Source of the DNA: Lachnospiraceae bacterium JC7
GTDB taxonomy: Bacteria; Bacillota; Clostridia; Lachnospirales; Lachnospiraceae
DNA length: 64,000 nt
Reading direction: 5' to 3'
NCBI GenBank assembly: GCA_000513555.1
Contig: ALYD01000004.1
Span: forward strand, 62,001-126,000
In this document: positions 51,360-60,450 of the stretch, piece by piece
How the letters are laid out: each line of letters starts with the position of its first letter
Position numbering within the stretch: position 1 is the stretch's first letter
Made by a program: the position numbers and the translations under genes
Notes under the pieces: generated by a model
Database searches by the model: none
The model's input: only the letters and a program-made list of their open reading frames with translations
Told to the model about the DNA's origin: nothing

Positions 51360-52244
51360 TTAGCACATTTTTATATCTTGAATCAACATGGTATATTTTC
51401 GTCTCTGTTCAGGATAAAAGGGCCACTCCAGAGTGGATTCATCAAGCTCTATATCTCCTCTTGTGTATCTCTGCCGTACATCCTTTATACATTGCCATGC
51501 TCCTTCAGAAGGATAGTTAGGATCATATTCGGAAGAAAACAGCACCCGCTCCTTCGCCGATCCAAGAATGGCCTCGTTCATAACGGGAATGAATTTATCA
51601 TCGACCTCCCTTATATGATCATGAAAAGGCTCAGGATCTATGGTTCTGCCGCCCAATATCTGTTCAGAGACATTACCGGAAAGAATATGCCAGCTGTAGG
51701 ACAGAATACTCCACAGCTGACTGTGAAGCCCCGCCGCCACGACCATATCATAGCTTTTCTCTGGAAGAATATGAGTAAAATCATCAGAGGTTTTAAACAT
51801 ATCCTGTTCCACCAGTTTAAATTCCATGATAGAACGCTCGATAAAATCCGTTTCTGTAACAGACCTTCCCTTCTCGACCAGATACATGTAAAGCCTGTTA
51901 AAAAATCTTTCCGTAAGCTCCTGCTCAACACCCGTTAAAGAAGCCTTCTTTATATGTATAGAAGGACAATGCTCCTGTCCCTGATTTATGAGTCCCTCCT
52001 TTACGCTGTCGACGTCCACATCTATAAGGTCTATACTCCCGAAGTGACTGATCAGCCTTTGAAGATCCAGATCATTGCATGGACCTGCCCCAAGAACTGC
52101 AAGGGAACCGCAGCTTTTTCCTGCTGTCCGGCTTTTTTTCGCATCCTGAATTATAAGGTCTGTGAGTTCTCTTCTATATACTTTCCAGTTCCCGTAAGCA
52201 TTTGGAATCGTAAATTCTTTTTTTATACTTTCAAAAATATTCAT
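51360..52244 (-). CDS. Methyltransferase-like (Rossmann) protein of unknown function
   Basis: 294 residues with a SAM-type nucleotide loop (SLAVLGAGPCNDLDL near 47-61), an acidic second strand (IDLIDVDVDSV) and a later motif (YDMVVAAGLHSQLW). These features suggest a class I methyltransferase, but I do not recognise the family and the later motifs are divergent. There is no ribosome binding site. A TACAAT -10 box ends 7 bases before the ATG, so a leaderless message is likely. Confidence 0.7.
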   Translation of the reverse strand: MNIFESIKKEFTIPNAYGNWKVYRRELTDLIIQDAKKSRTAGKSCGSLAVLGAGPCNDLDLQRLISHFGSIDLIDVDVDSVKEGLINQGQEHCPSIHIKKASLTGVEQELTERFFNRLYMYLVEKGRSVTETDFIERSIMEFKLVEQDMFKTSDDFTHILPEKSYDMVVAAGLHSQLWSILSYSWHILSGNVSEQILGGRTIDPEPFHDHIREVDDKFIPVMNEAILGSAKERVLFSSEYDPNYPSEGAWQCIKDVRQRYTRGDIELDESTLEWPFYPEQRRKYTMLIQDIKMC

Positions 52245-52280
52245 AATTCATATTGTAAAGAAATATACCCGTGAAGTCCA
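52245..52280 (-). promoter_or_regulatory. Promoter adjoining an ATG, probable leaderless start
   Basis: On the minus strand TACAAT (52252-52257) ends exactly 7 bases before the ATG at 52244. TGGACT lies 17 bases upstream as -35. No ribosome binding site is seen. Confidence 0.55.
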
Positions 52281-52342
52281 TCATCCTTTCATAGCAGGGT
52301 AATGTTTCAGTTATGTTTTAATTCTTATACCTGTTTTCAAAC

Positions 52343-52394
52343 AAAAATCCTCCTGAAGAAGACTCAGGTAATTTCCATCATCGACTTCAGGAGG
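52343..52394 (-). terminator. Terminator after the symporter gene
   Basis: CCTCCTGAAG pairs with CTTCAGGAGG across a 26-base loop, followed on the minus strand by ATTTTTGTTTG. Confidence 0.75.
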
Positions 52395-52419
52395 TTATTA
52401 TCATTTCTGCCTGTTCTGA

Positions 52420-53835
52420 TCAGCTTGCCTTTTTAACTGAAATTTTTTTATTTTCCATAAATCTCTGTTCGTAATCTCTAAGTGATCTTACAGCATCTTT
52501 CGACATAGGTATAAGGGCTATAAGATTAAAGATGGTCATAAGTCCGATGCCTACATCTCCGAGATCCCATACGAAGGTATAAGCAGCAAGGCATCCGATA
52601 AAAAGATTGATAAGAGCTACAGCCTTGTATACTGTCTGGGATGTCCAGTTGTCTCCGAAAATATATGCAACATTTGAACGTGCATAAAAGAGAATGCCCA
52701 AAAATGTCGAGAAACAGAACAGCCAGAGTGTTATAGCTATAAAGATAACTCCTGCTTCTCCGAAGTGGTAGCGCATAGCTGCCTGAAGAAGGTCCATGCC
52801 GCCAAGACCGCTTGTGAACTCAGCCGGTGCAAGGAGCATAACAAATGCTGTACAGCTGCAAATGATGATGGTGTCGATAAAAACACCAAGAGCCTGAAGA
52901 AGACCTGATTTTACAGGATGATCAACATCAGCACTTGCCGATGCGCAGGGAGCTGAACCTGAGCCTGCCTCATTTGAAAAAAGTCCTCTTTTAACACCGT
53001 TCATAAGAACCGCACCGAAACCTCCTGCAAGTGCCTGACGTGCGCCGAAGGCTTCTCTGAATATCTGTGAAAATACAGATGGAAGGCTTGAGAAATTATT
53101 TATAACCACAAAGAGTGTCAGGAAAATGTAGAAGCCTGCCATAACAGGAACGATGATATCCAGTACCTTGACTGTGACATTTTTCTTTAAAACAATGTAC
53201 GCACCCGGGATACAGAGAATGATGGCTGTAGCAAGAGGCGGTACATTAAAAGCATTTTCAAGGGCCGAAGAAACGGAATTTCCAATTACCTGGCTGATAC
53301 CGCACCAGCAGAGAAGTCCTGAAAGTGCAAAAAGTACAGCCATGATGCTCTTCTTCTTTTTTCCTGCAAAAAGATGATGAATATAGTATGCAGGACCACC
53401 TCTGTAGCCTCCGTAAAGAGGATCCTTTTCCTTATACATCTGGGAAAGTGTTGCTTCAACAAAGGCTGTTGCAGAACCGATAATGGCTGTGATCCACATC
53501 CAGAATACAGCACCGGCTCCGCCTGCAGAAACAGCAGCTACTACTCCGACCAGGTTACCCATTCCAACGCGGGTTGCCGTAGAAACTATAAGTGTTTCGA
53601 GGCCTGACACACTACTCTTTTTATCACTGTCACCGTTATTGTCTTTTTCCGATGCTACCCTGATCATCTCCGGCAGCATGCGTACAGGTAGGAATCTGGT
53701 GATAACCATACAGAAGATACCTGCAGGGATCAAAAGAAGAACCAGTAATGACAGACCCAGGGTCGATCCACCCGGAAGCGGTATAGTCACGAGATCGCCC
53801 CAGAGGAAGTTGTAGACAAGCTGAAATAACTGCAT
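52420..53835 (-). CDS. Alanine/glycine:cation symporter (AgcS family)
   Basis: Sodium-coupled uptake of alanine or glycine. At 471 residues with about ten helices it has family length. It shows ATRVGMGNLVGVVAAVSAGGAGAVFWMWITA, KEKDPLYGGYRGGPAYYI and GLFSNEAGSGSAPCASASA, all AgcS hallmarks. Glycine riboswitches often precede such genes, but I saw none here. It has its own promoter and terminator. Confidence 0.95.
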   Translation of the reverse strand: MQLFQLVYNFLWGDLVTIPLPGGSTLGLSLLVLLLIPAGIFCMVITRFLPVRMLPEMIRVASEKDNNGDSDKKSSVSGLETLIVSTATRVGMGNLVGVVAAVSAGGAGAVFWMWITAIIGSATAFVEATLSQMYKEKDPLYGGYRGGPAYYIHHLFAGKKKKSIMAVLFALSGLLCWCGISQVIGNSVSSALENAFNVPPLATAIILCIPGAYIVLKKNVTVKVLDIIVPVMAGFYIFLTLFVVINNFSSLPSVFSQIFREAFGARQALAGGFGAVLMNGVKRGLFSNEAGSGSAPCASASADVDHPVKSGLLQALGVFIDTIIICSCTAFVMLLAPAEFTSGLGGMDLLQAAMRYHFGEAGVIFIAITLWLFCFSTFLGILFYARSNVAYIFGDNWTSQTVYKAVALINLFIGCLAAYTFVWDLGDVGIGLMTIFNLIALIPMSKDAVRSLRDYEQRFMENKKISVKKAS

Positions 53836-53873
53836 ATTATGAAAACCATTCCTTTACTTTATTTCCTTATTGG

Positions 53874-53901
53874 ATTATACACATTTGCTTTAGGAATGCA
53901 A
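53874..53901 (-). promoter_or_regulatory. Symporter promoter
   Basis: On the minus strand TTGCAT (53896-53901) and a perfect TATAAT (53874-53879) are 16 bases apart. A TTTGC/GCAAA inverted repeat overlaps the -35. Confidence 0.65.
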
Positions 53902-54025
53902 AGCGTAACAGTGTAAAGTTTTCAAGTGTTATGGAAATGTTTTTAATGATGTGTATAAACAATATTTAATTAAATTATCTTATATATTTTAATTCATGAA
54001 ATATTCTTTTAAGTCTTTTCGTATA

Positions 54026-54059
54026 AAAAAACTGCCCTGTGATATCAGAGCAGTTTTAA
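54026..54059 (-). terminator. Terminator overlapping the end of the helicase gene
   Basis: AAACTGCTCTG pairs with CAGGGCAGTTT (one G:U), followed by a T run. The left arm includes the last two leucine codons and the stop codon. Confidence 0.8.
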
Positions 54060-56360
54060 AAGATCATGTGAGTAAAGAAAATGGAGCTGGAAGGTGGTCT
54101 CTTTTCCCTTGTCGAAGGATATGGTGACTTTTCGTTTGTCCATGGATATCACTGTTCCGTCTCCGGATTTTTTGTGTCTTACTCTTACACCTTCACCTAA
54201 AGAATCAACGAAATCCCTGTAATCGGACTCTGAAAAGACTTTTTCCGATTCGGTATTCCGTTCGCTGTAGCCGTGAGGAGTGAATAGAGAATACCTGGTA
54301 CTGCGGGAGGAATATCCGGAAGTGTCATAAGCATCCGGACCAAAATCCGTTTTAAAGCGGTCTGAACCGTTGAAACCTCCGCCGTAGTTAAAGTCAGATC
54401 TCCGGGAGGAAGTTCCGGTGTATGCATTGGCAGAGAACTGAGAAGTTCCGCCATGATGCGTATGAGAGCTTGAGCCTCTGTCCAAAAGCTCGTTTATAAA
54501 TGTAGTATCCTCGTTTTTATATTCAAATATGTTGAGCTGATTTTTCGCTCTGGTCACAGCAACGTAAAAGAGTCTACGTTCCTCTTCAAAGATCTCAAGC
54601 TTTTCGAGATCCTCTCCACTGGAAGACTTCCGGATGGCACTGCTCTTCCACGCTATATCCGGTACCTCCTGAGGGAAGATCCCGTCCATAACATCCATTA
54701 GGTAGACCGTGTCATATTCCAGTCCTTTGCTGCTATGGATGGTTGAGAGAATGAAATTACAATCCTGATCACTGTTCTTTTCTTTGAGTATCAGCTGCAG
54801 ATCTTTCAGCCTTTCAAGCAGTGTCAGGGGACTGTCCTCCTGATAGGAAAGACTTCTCAGTATGAAGATCTTGCTTTCACTTATTTTGTTTCTTTCCAGA
54901 TAATCGTTATAGCCCATCTGACGTGTTATACGACCTATGGCCTGATCAGCCTTGTCCTCAAGCAGATTTTTGAGATTTGTTCTCAGTTCCAGAAGATTGG
55001 TTTCTGTCCCCTTAGGAAGCTTGCAGAAATTCAGTGCCGCATCGATGATGGGGAGCCCGTGTTTTCTTGCCTGCTGGCAGGCTTCTGCTGCCAATGCCTT
55101 GGAAAGATAGGTCTTCAGCTTATAGTAGATCTGAAAGAACAGCTCATCGTTGTACGGGTCTGCCGCAAACTTTATGACATTTGATATGTCATTTATGGTT
55201 CTGTGGGTGAAAAAGCTGAGATCCATATTTTTCACTCTGTAGGGGATATTGTTTCTTTCCAGAAGATCCACAAGTGGAAGTATGCTCTCATTGTCCCTGT
55301 AAAGAACTGCTGTCTCGGTACTGCAATCCTTTGCGACCTTCTGCAGATAGCTGTACTGTGCGTTTCTGCTTTTCAGCTCAATGCTGTGTACAGAGCCCTT
55401 TCCGGTTCTTTTCGTGAACATGGTCTTTTCATGTCTCAGCACATTTTGAGATATGAAATGCCGGGCACTGTCAACTATGAACTTACGTGATCTGAAGTTT
55501 TCTTCCATCAGAAGGACCTTTGCATCCTTATGTTCCTTCTCGAAGTTGAGCAGTGCATCAGGATAGGCTGCACGGAAACCGTAAATGCTCTGGTCTTCAT
55601 CACCTACCATAAAGAGATTGCCGCTCTTTTCTGAAAGGAGGCTGATGATGGCGTGCTGTATCTTTGAAGTATCCTGTGCCTCATCAACGCAGATATAAGG
55701 ATATTTTGACTGGAAATACCTGAGGGTCTCGGTACTTCTTTTAAGTATCATAAGAGCGTATACCATCTGGTCATCAAAATCCATAAGTCCGCTGTTCCGC
55801 ATCTCTTCCTGATATGATCTGTAGATCTCCGAGATCTTAAGCTCACTTGTGTCATCAAGCTTCTTTATTTCCTCGGGACTTAACATCATGTTCTTAATAT
55901 ATGTGATAAGGGTCCTTACTGCTTTAAGGTCACTTTCTGTGGCATATTCATGCTGCACCTGCTGGTAAATATGACCAAGGAGCTCTGAGGTCATCCTGTC
56001 GTCTGTGACCAGATCGAAGGCATTTTTACCTATCTTTTTTCCGAAATAATTGATTATGCGTGCGCATACACCGTTTATGGTACGAAATTCGAGTCTTCCG
56101 GCATATTCATCACCAAACAGGTTTTGAAATCTCTCGGACATATCTCTGGTAGCCGCAACTGTATATGTAAGTGTAAGTATCTGCTCAGGTGCTATGTGCT
56201 TTTCATAGATCATGAAACCGAGTCTCGTAACCAGAACCGTTGTCTTTCCGGATCCAGGCACAGCAAGAAGCAGCACCGCTCCGTCTGTTGAAGTTACTGC
56301 GAGCTGTTGCTGCCTAGTGAGACTGATATCATGTTCCTGAAGGTAATTGTAAAAATTCAT
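54045..56360 (-). CDS. UvrD/PcrA-type superfamily I DNA helicase
   Basis: ATP-driven 3'-5' helicase, probably in repair or replication restart. 771 residues. It has motif I AVPGSGKTTVLVTR (GSGKT 36-40), Walker B YICVDEAQDTS, GDEDQSIYGFRAA, ENFRS, STIHSSKGLEYDTVYL and EEERRLFYVAVTRAKNQL, ending with a small KOW-like domain (VRHKKSGDGTVISMDKRKVTISF) as in PcrA. A poorly conserved Ser/Gly-rich linker precedes it. I use the ATG at 56360; a TTG three codons earlier is possible. No ribosome binding site is present and the -10 box ends 7 bases upstream. Confidence 0.92.
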   Translation of the reverse strand: MNFYNYLQEHDISLTRQQQLAVTSTDGAVLLLAVPGSGKTTVLVTRLGFMIYEKHIAPEQILTLTYTVAATRDMSERFQNLFGDEYAGRLEFRTINGVCARIINYFGKKIGKNAFDLVTDDRMTSELLGHIYQQVQHEYATESDLKAVRTLITYIKNMMLSPEEIKKLDDTSELKISEIYRSYQEEMRNSGLMDFDDQMVYALMILKRSTETLRYFQSKYPYICVDEAQDTSKIQHAIISLLSEKSGNLFMVGDEDQSIYGFRAAYPDALLNFEKEHKDAKVLLMEENFRSRKFIVDSARHFISQNVLRHEKTMFTKRTGKGSVHSIELKSRNAQYSYLQKVAKDCSTETAVLYRDNESILPLVDLLERNNIPYRVKNMDLSFFTHRTINDISNVIKFAADPYNDELFFQIYYKLKTYLSKALAAEACQQARKHGLPIIDAALNFCKLPKGTETNLLELRTNLKNLLEDKADQAIGRITRQMGYNDYLERNKISESKIFILRSLSYQEDSPLTLLERLKDLQLILKEKNSDQDCNFILSTIHSSKGLEYDTVYLMDVMDGIFPQEVPDIAWKSSAIRKSSSGEDLEKLEIFEEERRLFYVAVTRAKNQLNIFEYKNEDTTFINELLDRGSSSHTHHGGTSQFSANAYTGTSSRRSDFNYGGGFNGSDRFKTDFGPDAYDTSGYSSRSTRYSLFTPHGYSERNTESEKVFSESDYRDFVDSLGEGVRVRHKKSGDGTVISMDKRKVTISFDKGKETTFQLHFLYSHDLLKLL

Positions 56361-56397
56361 AGGCAACAATATACCATAATCAGGACTTAATTCTCAA
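56361..56397 (-). promoter_or_regulatory. Helicase promoter, probable leaderless start
   Basis: On the minus strand TTGAGA (56392-56397) and TG-G-TATATT (TATATT at 56368-56373) are 18 bases apart. The -10 box ends exactly 7 bases before the ATG. Confidence 0.6.
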
Positions 56398-56509
56398 TAA
56401 TCAAAATTTCACTTATTTTCCGCCGGATTTTTGACGAAATTATAGTAAGGTATGATATCTTTGCTCACCCACAGAGAGTGACTGATAAATTACAAAGGGG
56501 ATAATAAAT

Positions 56510-57190
56510 ATGAAGATAAAAAACAGCGTTATTCTTCTTTTTTGTTTGATATGTTGTGTACTTAGTCTTTCAGCATGCAGAGAAAAAGAAAAAGAGTACC
56601 CTACAGTGAAGGCCAAGCTTGATGATAAAATGCAGGAGCTTCTGAAGGATCCGGCAGTTATGAGAATAGATGATGCCGCCGGTGCCTCGTACATCTACTA
56701 CGATGAAGGTATCTGTGTTATCTATCAGCCCAATCATAACAACAAAGTCATCACAGTAACCTATCTGCAGGACGGTAACTGGTCTACATATTGTTTCATC
56801 AAGAACGTAAAAGTCGATAAGTATAAACAGTATCCGCCTAAGACCAATCTGGATGGAAAGATCATATATGACACCTATATAAAGCCTTTCCTTGAAGCAA
56901 AAGAGATCTCTTCGGATGATAAGGAACAGACCATGGTCCTGTCCATAGAATTCGGTAATCTTCTGGAAAACTGGACTACCACTCTCAAGTGGAAGAGCTT
57001 CATAGAATTCAGACGTGATACATCTCCCACAGATGTTCACCTTTACTACATAGGATATAAAGACTATAAGAACATCATTGAAGCTATACTTTCAGAGTTA
57101 AAGGAAGCGAATTCCCAGCTCGGAGAGAAATATGAGAAGGCAGTAGACAAGATCCTGAACAGCGGTATAGAGTGGAAGATGACGGCCTGA
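56510..57190 (+). CDS. Lipoprotein of unknown function
   Basis: 226 residues with a lipoprotein signal peptide; the lipobox LSAC gives Cys23. The mature part starts with a charged segment (REKEKEYPTVKAKLDDKM) and is soluble, with aromatic-rich segments but no domain I recognise. AAAGGGG lies about 10 bases before the ATG. It stands alone between the helicase and the FliD-like gene. Confidence 0.75.
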   Translation: MKIKNSVILLFCLICCVLSLSACREKEKEYPTVKAKLDDKMQELLKDPAVMRIDDAAGASYIYYDEGICVIYQPNHNNKVITVTYLQDGNWSTYCFIKNVKVDKYKQYPPKTNLDGKIIYDTYIKPFLEAKEISSDDKEQTMVLSIEFGNLLENWTTTLKWKSFIEFRRDTSPTDVHLYYIGYKDYKNIIEAILSELKEANSQLGEKYEKAVDKILNSGIEWKMTA

Positions 57191-57298
57191 TCAGGAAGTT
57201 TAAAACGGAATCGATAAAGGAAAACGATATAAGAATACAGGGTTTAGAGGCACGTCTGCGGCATTAGATAAAACAGCGGACGTGCATCATAAAATACG

Positions 57299-57325
57299 AA
57301 GGGGAAGGCTTGAAGCCTTCCCCTT
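57299..57325. terminator. Perfect hairpin downstream of the FliD-like gene
   Basis: AAGGGGAAGGCTT and its complement form a 13-bp stem. On the minus strand CGTATTTTATG follows, a poor T tract, so termination after the FliD-like gene is plausible but not certain. A second hairpin with GCACGTC/GACGTGC arms lies at about 57250-57286. Confidence 0.55.
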
Positions 57326-57354
57326 CACTAGTTGTGTCGTGCACTCGGATGAAA

Positions 57355-58389
57355 TCATCCAAGGAGATTCAACAATGAACCCACTGAGTAAAAATTGGTG
57401 TAGCTGTATGGCATACTCTTTGAGAAGTCATACATCAGATTGAAATAGTTCTTTCCGAGATCATCCTCTGCGAACAGAGAAGATAATCCTGACATGCCAT
57501 ATGATCCTGAGGAAACAGCAGTTGTTGTTCCCACTATGGAAGATACAGATTCTGACAATGTGGTTCTCGCTCTCTCACCAAGGGTCGTTGCGATACCATA
57601 CTGACCGCCGATCAGTTCACGGGTGGTATCATAATCCTTTTCGAGAGCAGATCTCAGTCTCGCCTCATCCAGTTTGAGATCGCCGTTCTTATCGTAGGAT
57701 AAGCCGACCATACTGAGTACTGTTCCGTTTGCGATATTCCCGGACATACGTGAGAGTTGCTTCTGTACTCCGGATCCCAGATCCTTTCCTGCCGCAAGGG
57801 TCTCCATGGTGTTGTTGTATGCTTTCACCATGTCTTTCATCGCTGATACAATGTTGTCTTCATCAACACCGGTGTAAATGTTTGTGGTTCCTGTACCCTT
57901 CAGCGTCATGGTGGCATCGGCATTGCCGAGCTTTATGGTGTTGGACGCGGAAGTATACTGTGTGGTTCTGCCGTTCTCTGTTATGGAATAACGTGCAGGA
58001 TCTTTTTCTGTTGCGAGATTCTGTACATTGACTGTGAAGTTGGAGGACTTCCTGAGTGAATGTGTATCGATCTCTGCAACCTCCTCATCGGAGGATCCTA
58101 AAGTATACTGTGAAAAAACATTGCCTGACTTGAAGAAATTCAGTTTGTCAGCTGCTTTTTCCGTACTCTTTACATCAGTCTGATATGCACTGAGAAAGGC
58201 TTGTGTTCTGTCAACACCGGAGGACGAAGCAGATGCTGCTGTAGTGCCTAAGAATGATGAAATCCTAGATGTACTGCCGTAGGCACCGGTCTTGTTGATG
58301 CCGTACTGATAACGCATCAGCTGATACATATTGGATATACTTGAACTGTATAGATCATATGAACTTATACCGCCGATTGCACTAATCAT
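57355..58389 (-). CDS. FliD-like (flagellar cap C-terminal-like) protein
   Basis: 344 residues with no signal peptide, rich in Ser, Thr and Tyr. The region VSAMKDMVKAYNNTMETLAAG to DKNGDLKLDEARLRSALEKDYDTTRELIGG resembles the FliD C-terminal domain (amphipathic helices and the D/G-L-x-L-D-x-x-L-L motif). FliD caps the growing flagellar filament. No other flagellar gene is visible, and the N-terminus MISAIGGISSYDLYSS does not look like classical FliD. AAAGGAGG precedes the ATG. The call is moderate. Confidence 0.55.
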   Translation of the reverse strand: MISAIGGISSYDLYSSSISNMYQLMRYQYGINKTGAYGSTSRISSFLGTTAASASSSGVDRTQAFLSAYQTDVKSTEKAADKLNFFKSGNVFSQYTLGSSDEEVAEIDTHSLRKSSNFTVNVQNLATEKDPARYSITENGRTTQYTSASNTIKLGNADATMTLKGTGTTNIYTGVDEDNIVSAMKDMVKAYNNTMETLAAGKDLGSGVQKQLSRMSGNIANGTVLSMVGLSYDKNGDLKLDEARLRSALEKDYDTTRELIGGQYGIATTLGERARTTLSESVSSIVGTTTAVSSGSYGMSGLSSLFAEDDLGKNYFNLMYDFSKSMPYSYTNFYSVGSLLNLLG

Positions 58390-58588
58390 ATTCTGCCTCC
58401 TTTCCCTGGATTCGTCAGTATATATCCTTATACACTGCAGGTGGTTTAAATTACAAACACGTTAGTCTAATATAGACCTTCCTATAATTATGGTACCACA
58501 AAACATTTGAAAATACCCTGTGAAAAATACTTTTATTTCTGGGCTTATGGCCTGATTTTCCTTGAATTTAAAAGAAATATTTTACATC

Positions 58589-58631
58589 AAAAAAACCATC
58601 GCCCAACTCACTGACTGAATAGGGCGATGGT
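58589..58631 (-). terminator. Terminator after the malic enzyme gene
   Basis: ACCATCGCCC pairs perfectly with GGGCGATGGT around a 17-base loop, followed on the minus strand by TTTTTTGATG. Confidence 0.9.
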
Positions 58632-58678
58632 ATATCATCTGTCGGACACGATCCGGAAACAGACTTATGACACTTTTA

Positions 58679-59851
58679 TCAGATTCTGGCTACTCCCGAC
58701 TTTCTTGCAGCCTCTGCTGTTGCCTTTGCAACCGCATCCTTTACTCTCGGGTCAAATGCCTTCGGAAGGATATAGTCGGCATTTAACTCCTCATCGGAAA
58801 CGAGACCTGCGATAGCCTTTGCTGCTGCGATCTTCATTTCATCGTTGATGTCAGATGCGCGAACATCAAGTGCTCCACGGAAGATACCGGGGAAACAGAG
58901 AACGTTGTTGATCTGGTTAGGGAAATCTGAACGTCCTGTTGAAACTACTGCCGCACCTGCTTCCTTTGCCTCATCAGGGAATATCTCCGGAGTCGGGTTT
59001 GCACATGCAAATATGATAGGATCCTTAGCCATGGTGCGAACCATATCCTTGGTAAGTGTACCCGGAGCGGAAACACCGATGAAACAGTCAGCTCCCTTTA
59101 TAACTTCTGCCAGAGTTCCCTTCTCGTGGTTGAAGTTTGTGATCTTTGCCATCTCTTCCTTGATAGGGTTGAGACCGTCTCTTCCCTCGTAGATGGCTCC
59201 CTGTCTGTCTGTCATGATGACATTCTTGAGTCCCATGGCCATGAGAAGCTTGATGATGGCGATTCCTGCTGCACCTGCACCGGAAGTAACGATCTTTATA
59301 TCCTCGATCTTCTTTCCTACTACCTTGAGGGCGTTCATAAGACCTGCAAGTGTTATAACAGCTGTTCCGTGCTGATCATCATGGAAAATAGGAATATCGG
59401 AAACTTCCTTGAGTTTCTTCTCTATTTCAAAGCATCTTGGAGCAGAGATATCCTCGAGATTGATACCTCCGAAAGATCCAAGCAAAAGCTGTATGGTATG
59501 TACGATCTCATCAGGATCCTTGGAACGTACACAGAGAGGGATGGCATCAACATCACCGAAAGCCTTGAAAAGGACACACTTTCCTTCCATAACAGGCATA
59601 CCGGCTTCAGGTCCGATGTCACCGAGACCAAGAACTGCAGTACCGTCTGTAACAACAGCTACAGTGTTCCATCTTCTTGTAAGATCATATGACTTGTTCA
59701 CATCCTTTTGAATCTCAAGACATGGTGCAGCAACACCCGGTGTATAGGCTATGGAGAGTGCTTCTGATGAATCAACAGCAGCTCTTGAATTAACCTCTAT
59801 CTTACCCTTCCACTCGTAGTGCTTCTCCAATGATACTTTTGCATAATCCAT
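58679..59851 (-). CDS. maeE: NAD(P)-dependent malic enzyme
   Basis: Oxidatively decarboxylates malate to pyruvate and CO2. The 390-residue bacterial short form shows SIAYTPGVAAPCLEI, TDGTAVLGLGDIGPEAGMPVMEGK, IFHDDQHGTAVI and the Rossmann SGAGAAGIAII. GGAG precedes the ATG. It follows a 2HCT malate/citrate-type transporter and a small membrane protein on the same strand and faces a CitA-type two-component system, an order resembling the malate utilisation locus of lactic acid bacteria. Confidence 0.95.
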   Translation of the reverse strand: MDYAKVSLEKHYEWKGKIEVNSRAAVDSSEALSIAYTPGVAAPCLEIQKDVNKSYDLTRRWNTVAVVTDGTAVLGLGDIGPEAGMPVMEGKCVLFKAFGDVDAIPLCVRSKDPDEIVHTIQLLLGSFGGINLEDISAPRCFEIEKKLKEVSDIPIFHDDQHGTAVITLAGLMNALKVVGKKIEDIKIVTSGAGAAGIAIIKLLMAMGLKNVIMTDRQGAIYEGRDGLNPIKEEMAKITNFNHEKGTLAEVIKGADCFIGVSAPGTLTKDMVRTMAKDPIIFACANPTPEIFPDEAKEAGAAVVSTGRSDFPNQINNVLCFPGIFRGALDVRASDINDEMKIAAAKAIAGLVSDEELNADYILPKAFDPRVKDAVAKATAEAARKSGVARI

Positions 59852-59864
59852 ATATTTTTCTCCT

Positions 59865-60443
59865 TTATCTTTGATTTAAATAGTCTGCATTGATTACAGA
59901 CCATGCTTTCTCAACTATTTCAGGGATCAAATCATACATTACCATAAAATCTCCTTTTTTCATATTAACAGTTTCTTTATCTACCGGAATATAGGATATG
60001 TCCGAGTCAATGGACTTTTTCGGAGCTGTGGCAAGAAGTTCAAGCCAGGCAGCCCTTTTCAGTCTTTCTTCAGAAGAAAGCGCCATCAGTTCTTTTCTGG
60101 TACGAAACCATTCGCTTACAGTTCCGTATTCTATGAGAACACCGCCGAGTATAAAAAACAGCCCTGTAAATCCTATAAGTCCTTCACTTTCCATATTAAG
60201 TAGTATGAGGCAGCCCAATACTATGATTACAATGCTGAATATGCAGTGTTTTTTTCTTTCGCCTGAAAAATCCAGTGTATCCTTCAATTTCCTTTCAGCA
60301 CAGCTCCGGCATATTCCGTAATCCTGAAATTTCCCGAGAGCCTGTACCCTGTTATCCCCCTTCAGGGATCTCACATGAAGGGTCTGGATTTCCAGCACTC
60401 TGTACCTGTAGTCTGCCTCTTTTTGACAATTACTGCAATTCAT
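59865..60443 (-). CDS. Membrane protein with N-terminal cysteine motif, unknown function
   Basis: 192 residues. CSNC (residues 3-6) and a second pair CRSC (near 44) could form a zinc ribbon; two membrane helices lie between about 65 and 110, followed by a cytoplasmic tail. It lies 7 bases after the transporter and 13 before the malic enzyme, with no good ribosome binding site of its own, so translation is probably coupled. It is not part of known malate operons that I recall. I do not recognise the family. Confidence 0.72.
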   Translation of the reverse strand: MNCSNCQKEADYRYRVLEIQTLHVRSLKGDNRVQALGKFQDYGICRSCAERKLKDTLDFSGERKKHCIFSIVIIVLGCLILLNMESEGLIGFTGLFFILGGVLIEYGTVSEWFRTRKELMALSSEERLKRAAWLELLATAPKKSIDSDISYIPVDKETVNMKKGDFMVMYDLIPEIVEKAWSVINADYLNQR

Positions 60444-60450
60444 ATATGCT

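Noticed and set aside
53836-54044. Glycine riboswitch before the AgcS symporter
   Set aside because: The conserved glycine aptamer sequences are absent; the region contains an ordinary promoter.
59126-59692. 188-codon plus-strand open frame opposite the malic enzyme gene
   Set aside because: Antisense to conserved malic enzyme motifs; no independent evidence.
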